A stretch of DNA of 64,000 nucleotides, from assembly GCA_023614405.1 (NCBI GenBank), contig CM042690.1, forward strand, positions 662,602,802 through 662,666,801, in the 5' to 3' direction. The translations under genes and the position numbers were made by a program. Position 1 is the stretch's first letter. Each line of letters starts with the position of its first letter. Positions 33,939 to 47,000 of the stretch are shown here, one piece after another. The notes under the pieces were generated by a model. It saw only the letters and a program-made list of their open reading frames with translations, was not told where the DNA came from and did not search any database. The DNA is from Avena insularis. Taxonomy: Eukaryota; Streptophyta; Magnoliopsida; Poales; Poaceae.

Positions 33939-36900
33939 TCATTGGTCCGCAGCCATTTTTTCCGATAAATGACGTAGAAACTTGGTGTGCAGGGCATGGC
34001 CAGCCTTTGTCTCAGAAAAATAAAAGGAAATATGAGGTTCAGAAGTCACAAACTGATTTACAGAGCTCTAGGGATAAACAAGATAACATAGGAGTACCAG
34101 ACTAGGACGATGCTCTACAACTCATTCTATCAGATAGATTGTTCTTGTGCGTAAAATTAAATCTAGCAGGGAATATGCTATATGCTAGTACTATCAATTA
34201 AGATAAACCCTGTTTTCTCAGGACCACATGTTACAGTGAAGTACGTGAAAGCAAGAGGACATGATGTGCCAACAAAAACAGAAGGGCGGTCTCTAGTTCA
34301 AGGTCACAATCAGAACAATGAGTGTTTATTGCAACTTGCAAAACCTTTAGTTGAGCCCGTCGCGATAACGGAATAAACATACTTTTTTACTTGGTAACTG
34401 ATGTTCCCTTTCGGATCAACTGCGACTTCTGCCAAACTTTGACTAGATCTCTGGGCTACCATTGGTCAGGAGTCAGTATTCATAGTTTTCATTGTCATGA
34501 ACTGCATAGTCTTATTGCCTACCACTACAAAAGGTATCGAGTGTTTGCTTTGTGAGTAACTGACACTACAAAATGAGACGTGGACTTACAAAAGTAAACA
34601 AGCTGAGCAAAAACACACAGGATTTTTAATTTCAATATTTTCTTATCATGAAGTAATCTCAAGTATATTCTTGAAGTAGCTCAGAGATTTTCTTAATAGA
34701 AGATAAGTTGCAAATGGAAGCTGGAGTAAATCAGACATAAAGAAGGACTGGCTGGAATCTAACCAGTGCTAAACATACATAATCCAAATGATCCTGGAAC
34801 ACGAACGCACACGATCATTGTAGTACCAGTGAAAAAAATGATGCACTATGAACATATAAGATGTGGTAGCCACATCATACAATAACGATGTTATAGTCAA
34901 CTGAATTTAAAGAACATACCTTGTAAGCAACTACATGAGCAATTGGAAAACCTTGGCTGCCATTCCGTGCAAGAAGCGAGAAATCACCTATAAGATCTAA
35001 AATCTTGTGGCGGCAAGGTTCATCCTCAAAACGCAGTGGCGGATTTAGCCAACCATCAGTCATACTGTCAAATGCCAAACAAGTATATCATTATCTAACT
35101 AAATTGACATGAGGATGGTCAATTACTACAACACAAGTATAATGCATACGCATATACAACAGTTATAATGTTACTGCAAAGCTATTATGTGAAGTATGAA
35201 CTACATAAGCAGTTAGACACCAATTAAATTAAGCTATGTCAGATATTAGCAATGCAAATTCATATACTAAATTATACTTTTACAAATTCATATCAAGCAT
35301 ACATATTTATTTTATAAAGCTATAGCAACTACAACCATGCGAGTGCCTACTCATTCAGTTATTCTTCAATGATATTAACAATAAAGTTGTTGATGCTGCA
35401 GCTAAATTATGGATGAGAAGATTATTTTTCCCCTGAAGCCAGATGATTTTCTTCATATCTGTAGGCATAATCAGATGTACTTATTAAAACTATACCAACA
35501 CGGACAGAAAGCTAAAATGGACTACAAACACAAGACACATATTTCAGCACATTATTCTTCACCTGCAAACCCTAGCATTTTCTAGTGATCCTCCTTTTAT
35601 CAGCCCAGCACTACGCATTTTTTCAACCTGAATAACTCGGAATTGCAGAAAGAAGAAGTGAGTGTCTGCATTCATATGAAATTAATAAGGACAAGGCCAA
35701 AAAACTGCTGGGGGTGCAAGATGTAGCCAGTAATTCTGCAAACTTTCCAACAGAAAAGATAAAACACAGATTGGGCTACTGGTTTTAAGGGAAATGAAAG
35801 AAATACTTTAGTCCTTAGTCATGCAATATTCGTGTCGTTACCCATTAGTCGGAGAGGTGAAAAAGAATCTAAATGTTACGCATCACGAAACCATGATGAA
35901 GTACTCCCTCCGTTCTAAAATATAATGTTACACACCATGAAACCATGATAAAGTACGCATATTAGTGTGTAGGTTCACTCACTTTGCTCCGAACTTACAC
36001 ACTAAAAGATGTCTAGATACATGCGTTTTAGAAAAAGGCTAAAACATCTTATAATTTGGAACAGAGGGAGTACATAAGAACCAAACCATGTGCTAGGGGA
36101 GTTGCACTGCCATTATTATTGGAGAAAATTCATGATACCTATTCCATATGAGAAAGAGATACTAATTTCCCAGTAAGTACAGATAAATAAATGACATTGC
36201 CAATATAGGTTTATCATGGAAGATGTTCTTGTAAGAGTACAGTGAAAAAAGCGAAAAAACAATACTCAGTGGATTTACAGATCATCATCAGTTAATGTAT
36301 GAGCAAACCTCTTCAAATATACAGAACGTTCTTGCAGGAGCTATCTTGCTTGAGTATATATCAGCATCCAGGAAAGTATTGAACCATTGACAACCGATTG
36401 CCGGTGCCTGCAACAGGATGCATAGTTAGCTCAAGTCCTAACATATCTTCGAAATGCTTTTATCGCTCTATCAAAGTTTTATTGAGTAGTTATAAAATCT
36501 AGCTAATATTCCTCTTCTTCATGTCCTTGCCAACACAAGGCATTTGCATAAACATTTTCTTAATGCAGATATTAAAAGAAAATGAAGGTGCTGACACTTC
36601 TATCATATTATGCACTAAAATATTAAACCTTACATTCGATGTCCTGGTACACATTATTTGTATGAACAACTACTGTTCTATGCATCAGCAATGTGACAGG
36701 CTCCTAGCTCTAACAATTTTGCCTCCACCATAAATTATTAGAACATGCGCAAAGTAAGCCAAACTAACGACTAAATTGAAACAATCTAACCTACCAAATC
36801 ATGACATGCGTGATTAAAAAACTAAGTCAACTTCGGACTGCTGACCTCGGATGAATTTTGTAGCAACAAAATAGCATTCTTATTCCCCATCATGCTCCAC

Positions 36901-37880
36901 AGTTACTTAGAATTTTCAAAAGCAATTCATTGTTCAACCAAATATAAACCAAATTACGTGCCAATCACATAGTTAGCAGCGGAATTAAGGGGCACACAAC
37001 ACCAGAAAGATAGAAAAGTTGGAAAGAAGAGCCCACCATAATTGCAGAAAAAAGAAAGAATGAGCCAAACATCATAACATTTCGTGGTCTTAAAACAAGG
37101 AAGGCATGAGACATACCTTTGGAAAGTCAATTCCATAGGTGATGTGGATCTGCGAGGAAGGAAATGCAGCTATAAAGCAATCATCCTTCCGCAAGTAAAC
37201 AGGCTCGTCAATTTTGGGTGCCATTTTCTCCAACTTTTGTCCACCGACATCCTCGGCCGCACACAAACCTGCGCCCTGTATCACCTCTACCCACTCTTGC
37301 GCTGATCCATCAAGCAAAGGAATCTGTCATCGCTTAACAGTTCACATAAATCGGAAAATACATATTGCAGTGGAACCAGACATTGAACATCAGCACAAGG
37401 GCAAGCAGCCAAGCACCTCGTCGCCGCTGCTGACCTCGATGCGGCAGTTGTCCACGCCGAGGGCCTCCATTGCCGAGAGCAGGTGCTCCACCGTGCGCAC
37501 CCGCGCAACGCCGCATTCGCTCCGCAGCGTGGTGCAGAGCACTGACTGCGCCTCAGCATTCCCCACCTCCGCCGCCACCCTCGCCTCCTCCCCTTCCACG
37601 ATGAAGTACCTCCCCTCGCCGGCGCGCGCGGGGATCAGCGTGGCGGTGGCGCGCTTGCCCGAGTGGAGCCCCACGCCCGACCTGCTCACCGCCGCCGCGA
37701 GCGTTTGCTGTGGCCGACCCGTCTGATTGATGGAAAATGAGTTAGTCAAATAGTCAGTCAGCGCTTCAGGGTTTAGGGAACTCTTATGCCGGCTCCCCTC
37801 ACCGGCTTCCAGGAGAGGGCGGCGCGGGAGATGGACTTGAGACCTCGGGCGGCGGTGGCGGCGGTGGCGGCGGGGGACAT
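33939..37880 (-). CDS. LPXC: UDP-3-O-acyl-N-acetylglucosamine deacetylase (plant LpxC), 7 exons
   Basis: Exons on the minus strand: 37880-37803, 37722-37417, 37323-37117, 36407-36309, 35627-35563, 35064-34920, 34004-33939. All introns are GT-AG and all phases agree; the product is 321 residues, close to known plant LpxC. LpxC is a zinc amidase that removes the acetyl group from UDP-3-O-acyl-GlcNAc, the committed step of lipid A-type synthesis; the Arabidopsis enzyme is mitochondrial. Visible motifs: [10 protein letters not shown] near residue 46; TVEHLLSAM (Glu105, zinc ligand His106); [20 protein letters not shown] (His271, Lys272, Asp275); AGHALH (catalytic His303). The N-terminus [20 protein letters not shown] is Ala/Arg-rich without acids, as in mitochondrial presequences. 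The ATG sits in GCCGCCATGTCC. A MITE lies in intron 4. No stop or frameshift is seen, so it looks functional. It is head to head with the gene at 38048. Confidence 0.95.
35904..36070. mobile_element. Stowaway-type MITE, 167 bp, in LpxC intron 4
   Basis: Ends CTCCCTCCGTTC and GAACAGAGGGAG, with TA on both sides (35902-35903, 36071-36072). It resembles the 48263-48431 copy in its inner text (AACATCTTATA). Confidence 0.92.
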
Positions 37881-38047
37881 GGCGGCGGTGGGGGCGGCGG
37901 AGGAAGAGGCAAGGGATCACACTGTTGACTACCCAGACGCAGGGCCCGCGGTGGGGCCTAAAAGCTTTCTCTCTCCCAGAGCCCTTCACACTGGCTCGTT
38001 AACCCCCAGACCACGAGGCCCGGTGTCAGTTCAGTCACAAACAGAAC
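37881..38047. promoter_or_regulatory. bidirectional intergenic promoter region, 167 bp
   Basis: Only 167 bp separate the two start codons, so the 5' untranslated regions and core promoters of both genes must lie here or overlap the first exons. The region is GC-rich toward LpxC, has a pyrimidine patch (CTTTCTCTCTCCC, about 37966-37978) and no TATA box. This is inferred from gene layout; no transcript start can be read from the sequence. Confidence 0.6.
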
Positions 38048-41000
38048 ATGTCCTTGCGAGGACGGCTGCTCTCGCTGCTGCGGAGCGCCCGCCTCGCCTC
38101 GGCAGGTCGTCTCGCCGCCGCGCCGTCTTCGCGGAGATCCCACCTACCGCCCGCGTCCGCCGGCGCGGCCTCCTCCTCAGGTGAGCACTTTCCCTTGTAT
38201 CTTGTGACCTTGTGTGTAGTCTCCGCTTTGTGGTCTCGTATTATCCCCCACAGGACCCCCTGGCTGGTCCTGGACAGTTCATTTTAGCAGTGGAATAGCT
38301 GCAGCGTGGTGGACTATTGCAATTTTATTTGGTTTGAGCGGTTGGATCTGTGATGCACCCTGCGTTTGTACCACATTGAGTGGATTTTGCGAGAAAATAT
38401 CGTGCTGATGTTGATTTCGGTTGTTTCGATGGATACATTGAGAGATAGGTGCGGAACACCAGGAATTAAGAGTAGATTAGGGATAATTCAACATATCCCC
38501 CAAGGTTGGTGTGTGTTTGCTCCTTTTCCCCATCTTGGTATCTCCTTTGCATCATGGGATCAGACTCAAATGTGCAAGAGCAATACTGCAACCTGTGTGT
38601 AATATTGAGTCTCCTAGGAGTTACTGAACCGTCACGGAATATGCAATACTAATGCTTGGTTAAACCATGATGGTAGCTTTGTTGGTTAAACTATTTCTGA
38701 ATTGAATATTTATTTATTTTTCTCGACGCAAAGCTTGTGTGCCGGTGCATTCGATAGAAAGAATCAGTTTTACAAGCCTCAACACCTTTTTCACAACGTA
38801 AGACTAAACTTGCTTGGTTAATCAATTTTTAATTTTCATTTGCCCTGCTGTTGTTTCTAGTGCGGCCAAGAGTGACATTGCTCATGTTTGCTGTCAGAAT
38901 TATTTTGACAAAATGCATGATTTTCTTCCTCAGGTTCTGAATCGAATGATGGTAACTTCAGTGACAGTTCGAATCGACGGTCGGGTTCGTCGTTTGGTGC
39001 TATACTGATTGGGCAAGCAGGTCTGCATATGTAGCATCTCCTTTTTCATGGATTGCACACTGCTGAGTTGTTGCTTAATCATAAAATTTTGTACAAGAAA
39101 ATAGTTGGGCTAAGAGTACACATATCACTTGCTACTAAGAAGGGCGCATGCAATGTCAGCATTTGGGTGAGGTTGGGATGCAAGTTGGGTCCCCTTTATA
39201 TCTCCTAGTTCATTTGAAGATATCTAGTTCAAAGTTTGAGAACTAGAAGTGGGATATAAGTGGATCCCACTTGACGCTGTAGGTGGAGTAGAAAATTAGA
39301 TGGAGGGTTGTCTTTTCACTAGATTGAGAAACAAGCTAATTGTGCATGCTAAGAAACAAGCAAATGGTCTAATGGTAGCTGATGCGTTTCTAAAAATTAC
39401 ATTTTGTGGAGCCCACCCTCTCCCAACACTCGTGCAACAATTTGTAATCCTCTGGGTTCTTACACATGAGTTTAGGAAACAATGGACTTGGAGAGTGTTG
39501 AACCGTTACTGGGTTTTTATATAGTATCGGGCCCATGCGACCCATGTATGTAGCTGGTGCTATACATATATATTGGAGGGTTCTCTCCTGGAGAAACCTA
39601 GGGAGCCAAGTGATGACTGCTCAAGTAGGTTAGTTACCCTCACCCCTCTTCTGTTTTTACATGGTACCAGAGCAAGGTTTGGTGGCGATGGTGGCAGAGA
39701 TTGCTGCTGGGAGGTGCACCTCTCTGGTGGTGGGAAGAAGGACGGGGAAGTCTAGATCTGCTGCAGGAGGCAGTGGATTTAGAGCAATTGGTGGTAGTGC
39801 TGAAAGGAGAAGATGAGGGACAAAGGCAACAACCAATAGTTGGCTAAGGCCTTGGAGAAACTGATGGAGCTCCTTGCCACCAAAACCTCCAATGGTGTTG
39901 GATCCTCCGGTGTGGTTGCTCAACACATTACCATGCAGTAAGAGTCCCTCAAGCTCATAGGACCCTTCAGCGTACAACCGATAGTCACACAGGCATGACT
40001 GCCCACAGGAACCCATGTCAATCATTCATTCACACACTTGTGTACACCATGCCAGAGATATTAGAACCAGGCTCTAGTAGACTAGTACCAATTGTACGAA
40101 TGTAAAGCATTCGCATTCCAAAAAGCTACCTTATAAAGATAGGACCACCCAGTGGCAGACCCAGGAAAAAATTGGAGGGTGTGCACACTCCTAATTTTTT
40201 TCGCACCAACATTTGTGCGATATAAACTTGCCAAATGAGTAATATGCATAGCTAATTGATTCACAACATTGTACTTCAATACATATGTTTCAAATGTGCA
40301 TGATTCCAATACTCAAAACATGAACAAATTCTTACATTACAAAATATAGCATAAATAGAAAATTACATCACTAGGATTTGGTAATTCTACGCTCTTTCAT
40401 TCCCATGAAGGTTTCAACAATGTCATATTCACTTACTTTCAAGAACACATCTCGCTCAATAAATGTCACTAAGCAATGATTCAAGAGCTCATCACCCATA
40501 CTATTTTTCAACTTATTTTTTACTAGATTCGTTGAAGAAAAAACTCTTTCAACACTCTTCGTCGCCACCGGTAAGAGCAATATCAACTAGAGAAGTAAAT
40601 AGACAAGATCATAAACAACATGCTTGTTTGTTTCAACAAGCATAATAGAGAGCTCACCAAGATGATTTACACATTTGAACCTATCATCCGTTCATCATAT
40701 CATTGATAAAGGTATCAAGTTGGTATTCAAGTCTTATAAAATCCGAGCTTGATATGTCATTGGGGTAGAATTGGGCAAGTTTCATTACCTTTTGAGCATC
40801 GTAAGAAGAAAACGAATTCAACGGATTCATAGCCGACATGCAAATAAGCAACTCCATGTTAACCTCATCAAACCAATTCTCAAGTTCTTGAATAATTTGA
40901 TCAACAACACCAAGATACACTTCTCGTCTCTAGCGTTCATCATTTGTTTGTATTTCATAATACCATCGTGATCTTCCACGAGCCACATAATTATCCTCCG

Positions 41001-44000
41001 GTGAAGGAACTTCAATACGATGTTTGTGGCAAAATAATGTTACCTTTGCAAAAAATCATTCCCATCCATGAGACCTCATACGTCGCATTTTATCCTTTGC
41101 CAATCTAACAAGCCCCATTGCATTAACAATATCTTGATCCCTCTTTTGCAAGGATATGGACAAGTCATTACTGATTTTTGTGTTGGGCGTAACAAATAAG
41201 TTATACTTCTGTTGAGCTTGGTTGTGAATGCTAACAACACCACCCACATATTTCCCAAATGCTTTGGGTCTTCTCCAATCTCTAAAACCACCTTTCACAA
41301 AGGCATCACCCCCAGGGCCCCCATTGGATCTCCCTTTGAACAAATAACAAACAAAGCGAAACGCAGCATCCTTTGTGATGATGTATTCTAGCCATTTGTA
41401 TAGCTCTAACCAAACAAAACTGAAGTATCGGTGTTTACCATATATTGTCCTTGTTGGGAAGGCATGTGTAAATGGTTGGCATGGGCCTTTTCTGATATAT
41501 CCTCTTTGAACAACATCTTGACCATTAACATCATATGCTGAAATAGGAATCCTTTCCCCTAGATCGTATGAACCAAATTGAGCATCATATGATGGTGGAT
41601 GTGGTGTTGCGTCTTCGGTTTCATTCTCACTCTCAGTATTGGATTGGACGGGAGGTGCAGAATGAAGACAATTCAACAAAACCCCATCGTCTTCGATTTG
41701 CTCATCGGTTGTAACCAAGGGTGCTGAAGAAGATGCAATCTTTGTTTCATGATTCCGGAAAAGAGACGCAATATAACTATCACTCTTTTCTCTTCATAAT
41801 CAATCCTGTCCCTACAGTTACAACAAACATAGGGACAAATTCGAGGTAATTTCGCAAATATACGGAGGGCTAAAGGCTACATCCAGCCACAACAAGCGGG
41901 CTGCGGGCAGGGCGTCGAGTGGCCGAGGCATAAATTAGGGAGGGTTTCGTGGGCAAGCTTCCCTCTTCACCTAAAATTCGTGGGAAAGAATTAGAAATAG
42001 GATGGGGATTTTTACCTTCTCCGGGCCTCCGGCTGGCTGATCGTGATCGATCCGTCCGAGCGACGAGCAGCGAGGGGATGTCGGCAAGGGCAAGCAGGGC
42101 AGCAGGGGGGAGGTGGGCGAGGGGATGCAGGGGACTGGGGTCAGCGTGTGCGGGCGTCAGCGGTGTCCGCTGGAGCGTGAGGCTGAGGCGTTCTGGCATT
42201 GAGCGGTAAGATTTGGGGATTAACTGACCGGTTTGCTCGCTTCCTTTTTTTCCTTTGCTAATGGGCCTATTTTGGAGGCTGAATAATAGTAGGTAAAAAA
42301 AATCTTGAAAATTTCTGGGTGTGCCACGGCACACCCGTTCGGTCCGCCCATGGGACCACCCCACTTTCACTCTAAACTAGTTAATATTTTACAGAGAAAG
42401 TGTTAATTTAGGTTTGTTGCCCTCCTGCTACCAACATGGGGCTCTTCCATAAGCCTCACAACTTGTCCCATTATTTCCGAACTTCAATCTTTAATACTTC
42501 GTAAATTGATTTGCAGGAACTTAACTCACTATGAATTTACTTTTCTAATTTAATGAAGTAAAACTCACATTTGATACCGTGTGATCCTAACATCAGTTTC
42601 TTACAGCTGTTTTTCTTAGCCTGGGAAACTCTGTGTTGGCTCAGGATGATTCAGTTACTCCAGCTGCTACAACAAGTGGGCACGCTGATGCAGATGTTAC
42701 TAGTCTACGCCGGATTGAAGATAGTTCAGTGATCTCAAATGAACACACGGTCAACTGGAGAATCTTCACTAGTAAAGCACAATATCTTTTCCTTAAAGCA
42801 AGTATCTCTTACCCTTAGCTTCATTTGACCCACCTTTTACCATTATTTTCTGAGAAAACTTACTACATTTTATAGTTTCAACCTTTGTTCAAACGTAGTT
42901 CCCCTTTGCGATATTGTTCTCCAAAAATGATGCAGAATTTGATCACAATCATATTGATATATCATAACCTAGAGAGAATAACTCTAGTGCTTTACGCCAT
43001 GGTCCTGACCAATTTCCGTATAACTCGTTTGGTCCGCAATTTTTGTTTACCTGCTGCAACTCTTACTATGTGCGAAAGCCCTTCAGCTCCTTCATTAAAC
43101 CATGAGGAACTGGAAGGGTTTAGTTCGTAAGTAAACTACTCCCTCCGTCCCAAAAAGGATGTCTCAAGTTTGTTTGAATTTGAATGTATCTATATACTAA
43201 ATAGTGTCTAGATACATCCAAGTTTAGACAAACTTGAGACATCCTTTTTGGGACGGAGGGAGTATATGATGTTTTCATGTTCATATACTGAAACTTACTG
43301 GTAATTTTTCATGCTATTTTGGATTACCAATACTTGAAAGCTTGGGTTTAGGCATTTAGCAACTTTTCATAAGTACATATTCCAAAACTTGCTTCAGTTA
43401 GGATACCGTGGCACCATTGAACATTTGCATTAAGTATTATGATCATTTGGACCATATGCCATGTGCATTACAAGTTTTTAACAAAATAATATTCCTTCGA
43501 GTATGACTACATGAGAAGAGGAAAGAAAGGGTGCATGTATAGTTAATTACTCTGCGTTTGACCTTTACAGTAAGTGAATGTTAACCTATTATATCCATTT
43601 ATATCCGTTTTCTAGGGAAGACTAGATGAAGCTGAGATGTTCTTCAAGGCAGCCCTGCATGAAGCTAAAGAAGGATTTGGACCGAGAGATCCACGTGTCA
43701 GATGGGCATTGAACAACTTGGTAAGGGTTACTACTGACTATGAATGGAGGTTGAAGAACATTCTGTTTTCCTCTCTAGTGAATGGAAATGCAGCACTCAC
43801 TTAAGTCCATAAGCTGTATTATGAGTTATATGGCCCATTTGGGCTCATAACCAAACATTACCACACGTTGTCACTCTCTAAGTTAGGCAAGTTTGACTGA
43901 GTTAAGTATGGATTCGTTTGCAGCCACACCCTAGGAAAGATTCCTTTTATTGGGTCTTGTGTCATAGACTCAAAAGATGTGGCAAGATTCTCTTAGGGGT

Positions 44001-47000
44001 GCTAAAGTGCGCTCAGATTTTGTTGGCCTAACTCACAAGAGTTTTGCAAGAAATTTGTGGCAAAGTTTGACAAGGTTAGAGATTGAATGAAACAGTCCCT
44101 TACATATCCATATTCACTTGCCTTTAACATTATATCGTAGCATTATACATATAAATATGTCTACATTTGTATTAGTTAAACTGCATAGGAGGCACCTAGG
44201 TATGCTTACTGGCTAGCACCATGGATGGTGGGCTAGCCAGCCTGGGTTTGAACCTCAGCTTCTACTTTAATTAAAATTGATGCCTAGTTCATCCTAGGTC
44301 TATGTCTACATTTGTAATAGTTAAACTGCATAGGAGGCACCCATGTCTGTTTACTGGTGGGCTAGCCAGCCTGGGTTCGAACCTTAGCTTCTACTTTAAT
44401 AAAATTGATACCTAGTTCATCCTAGGTATCACTGCTTTTTTTTACTTATAAGGCTACATACACATAGGCTCTCTAGAGGTGGGGTACGGACTACTTAACC
44501 TATATATGATACGACTACAAATTAAATGAGTTAGACTAATAACTGAACTAAAGAAACCTTGCTTGGTAGTATTATTTATGCTTTAGAATTCAAAATACTT
44601 GGATGTACCAATATTAGATTTCATGCACTGTATTTTGGGGTCCAATCTTGCTTTCTATCATTTGATATCCATTACACCAGTAACCACCTAAGATCCCTCA
44701 ACCAGACAACTTTAAATGACCCGGATTCTTGGCATCTTGTACCAAATTCCTTATATACCACTATATTCTCCCAAGTGCATTACGTTGTATGGGTTGTATT
44801 TGACACACGGGCACTCAATGGTTTTTTATGTACAAACTTAAATAGGTTAGGCCGCATACTGTCCCGTGGTGAACTATCGTAAACCTCTCTTAGTACTAAT
44901 CTTGCATGAAGAGACATTCCTTGTGTTCCCTGTTTTAATATCATAATAAGTTTTGCAGGCGGAGTTTTATAGGTCAAGAAAAGAGTATAAGAAGGCTGAA
45001 CCATTATATCTGGAAGCAATTGAAATCCTGGAGCAATCATTTGGACCTGGTGATATACGGTACTGTAAGATTTAGACTGGATTTGTTCTATATTATCTTT
45101 CAGTAACTTCGGATATGTGGTGTTTTTTAATTGCAAAAAATATATTTTGCATGCCTCTTGTAGGGTTGGAACAGCTTTGCATAATCTTGGACACTATTAT
45201 CGTATTCGAGGCAGGCTTGATCATGCTCAGACATGTTATGAGGTACCTACCCATCGTTACCTCATGTATTTTCTAATTCAGTTTTTATGTTTTTTTAATA
45301 ATTATGTCATGCTATACTGTTTGAAAAGTTGTGAAATGTTATGTAATAGCTCAGCTGGGCCCTCCCCTGCTGTTCTGGAAAAATTGGCAATAGTTTGTAT
45401 GGAATAAATATATCAGAACAGTACCACTTTCTGGTTCTTACCTTAATATGTAGTTCTTGTATTCTTATGGGAGCAATCATGGAGCAATTTTAAAACTATC
45501 CTTTGCAGACCTGAATAATGAGCGCCATTTCATCCAACTTGCATAATTTAGTAACATATAACTCAAATGTTTTCTTATAGAATCATAACATCATTATAAA
45601 TCATAGAATTCTTAAAGAAACATAGCATTCAATAACACTGCAAAAAAAAGTTCATCTAGTGCAATAAAAATTTATTGTTTATTCACAAAATGTGAAATTC
45701 TTCCACGCATCTCGACATCAGATCGGCAGTTGTTGGCGTCGACTGGGAATTACTGAATTAGCAAAACAGTATATTTTCCCAGTAAGTTTTTATATGATAT
45801 ATGCATGTTTTCGTCAGTTTAAACTTGCTTCTTACACATCTTCTGCTTCTTTTGGCAGCGTGCTTTAAAGGTACTAAACGTTAATTCTTTGACCTCCTTT
45901 TTCTTTGCATGTTTGAATATTTCGGTTAAGATAATTATGTTTTGTACTTCTAACGTGATTTATCTCTCCATGTAGATAGAAGGGCGTGTTATGGGGCCTG
46001 GTCACCCAGGTTATGCAAATACAATGTTCCTTCTTGCCGTGGTAAAACTGCTGGGTTGCTGTATAAGTTACTACTCTATATTCTCTTTTTTTTTGTAGAG
46101 AGGCATCTCTCTTATAGGAGGATCTCTGCATTTCACTAAAATGAATGGAGTTGCCCAGACAATTAACAGAAAACCAGATAGAATGGGCGAATTTCTAGCT
46201 AAACTACGCACTGATCAAGATACAACGCGCACACACCTAGCTATATTCGGCCCTGAGCTCCAGTGGCTTTGAGGAGAGAGGAAAGGAAGTATTTATTTAT
46301 TAAGCATATCTAACACCATTACATTGTTTGGTGGAAACTATGTAAAGTTCATGGATATTATTAATGGCCATGCTAATTGATGTCGCAGATTTGTCTAAAT
46401 TCGAATGTATCTAGACACTATTTTGTATATAGATACATTCGAAATTTAGACAAATTCGCGACATCCTTTTTTAGGACGGAGGGAGTATTTGATTAACGAG
46501 TAAACATGTCAATTCGAACTGAGTCACCTGATATGTCAGCCTGCAAACATTGTCAAGAGTGTGCAATAATACAGTTGCGAATTACTCAAATCACTCATCA
46601 ACTCAAGCTTGAGCACACCAATGAAATAAGGGATAACGAACCATTGACCAACGGGGGAATGCTCCCTCCCTTGGCTATACGTTGTTAGGTAGAAACGAGA
46701 CCTCTCCAGGCGTTTTTCATGCGGATAGCACCCTGTTTAGTTAAACCGCGAATAGCGCGATTCGAACCCGGGTGGGCGAGCTCACCACCGTGAGTTCAAG
46801 CCACCAAGCTAGCACTTGGTTCTCTAAAATAAGGGATAAGATCCCCCTAATCTCTCAGTTACATAGTTTATCCTTTAGTTTAGGAAGATATTTTTAGCTT
46901 GGGCTTTAAGCCAATTAGAGGTAAGATATATGATTTGGTCTTGCTAGGCCTACATAAAGAGGACCTCTATGAAAAAAAGAATTAAGCAAGAAATAAACCA

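Noticed and set aside
33939..34376. Plus-strand exon-like open frames with apparent splice acceptors (around 33953-34110 and 34222-34376)
   Set aside because: The first is the antisense of LpxC exon 7 ([16 protein letters not shown]). The second matches no family and has no partner exon.
33939..37880. Bacterial contamination, because LpxC is a bacterial enzyme
   Set aside because: The gene has six spliceosomal introns, one with a Stowaway MITE, and a plant-type N-terminal extension.
37390..37989. A 199-codon minus-strand frame starting MKGSGREK as the LpxC N-terminus
   Set aside because: It reads through intron 1. The spliced start at 37880 gives a better initiation context, proper GT-AG sites and the right phase.
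37786..38184. A 132-codon plus-strand frame across the gene-pair promoter
   Set aside because: It is antisense to LpxC exon 1 and is open because of high GC content; it does not lead into the TPR exons.
46740..46815. Functional tRNA gene
   Set aside because: Only promoter boxes are recognisable; acceptor and anticodon stems could not be paired by eye.
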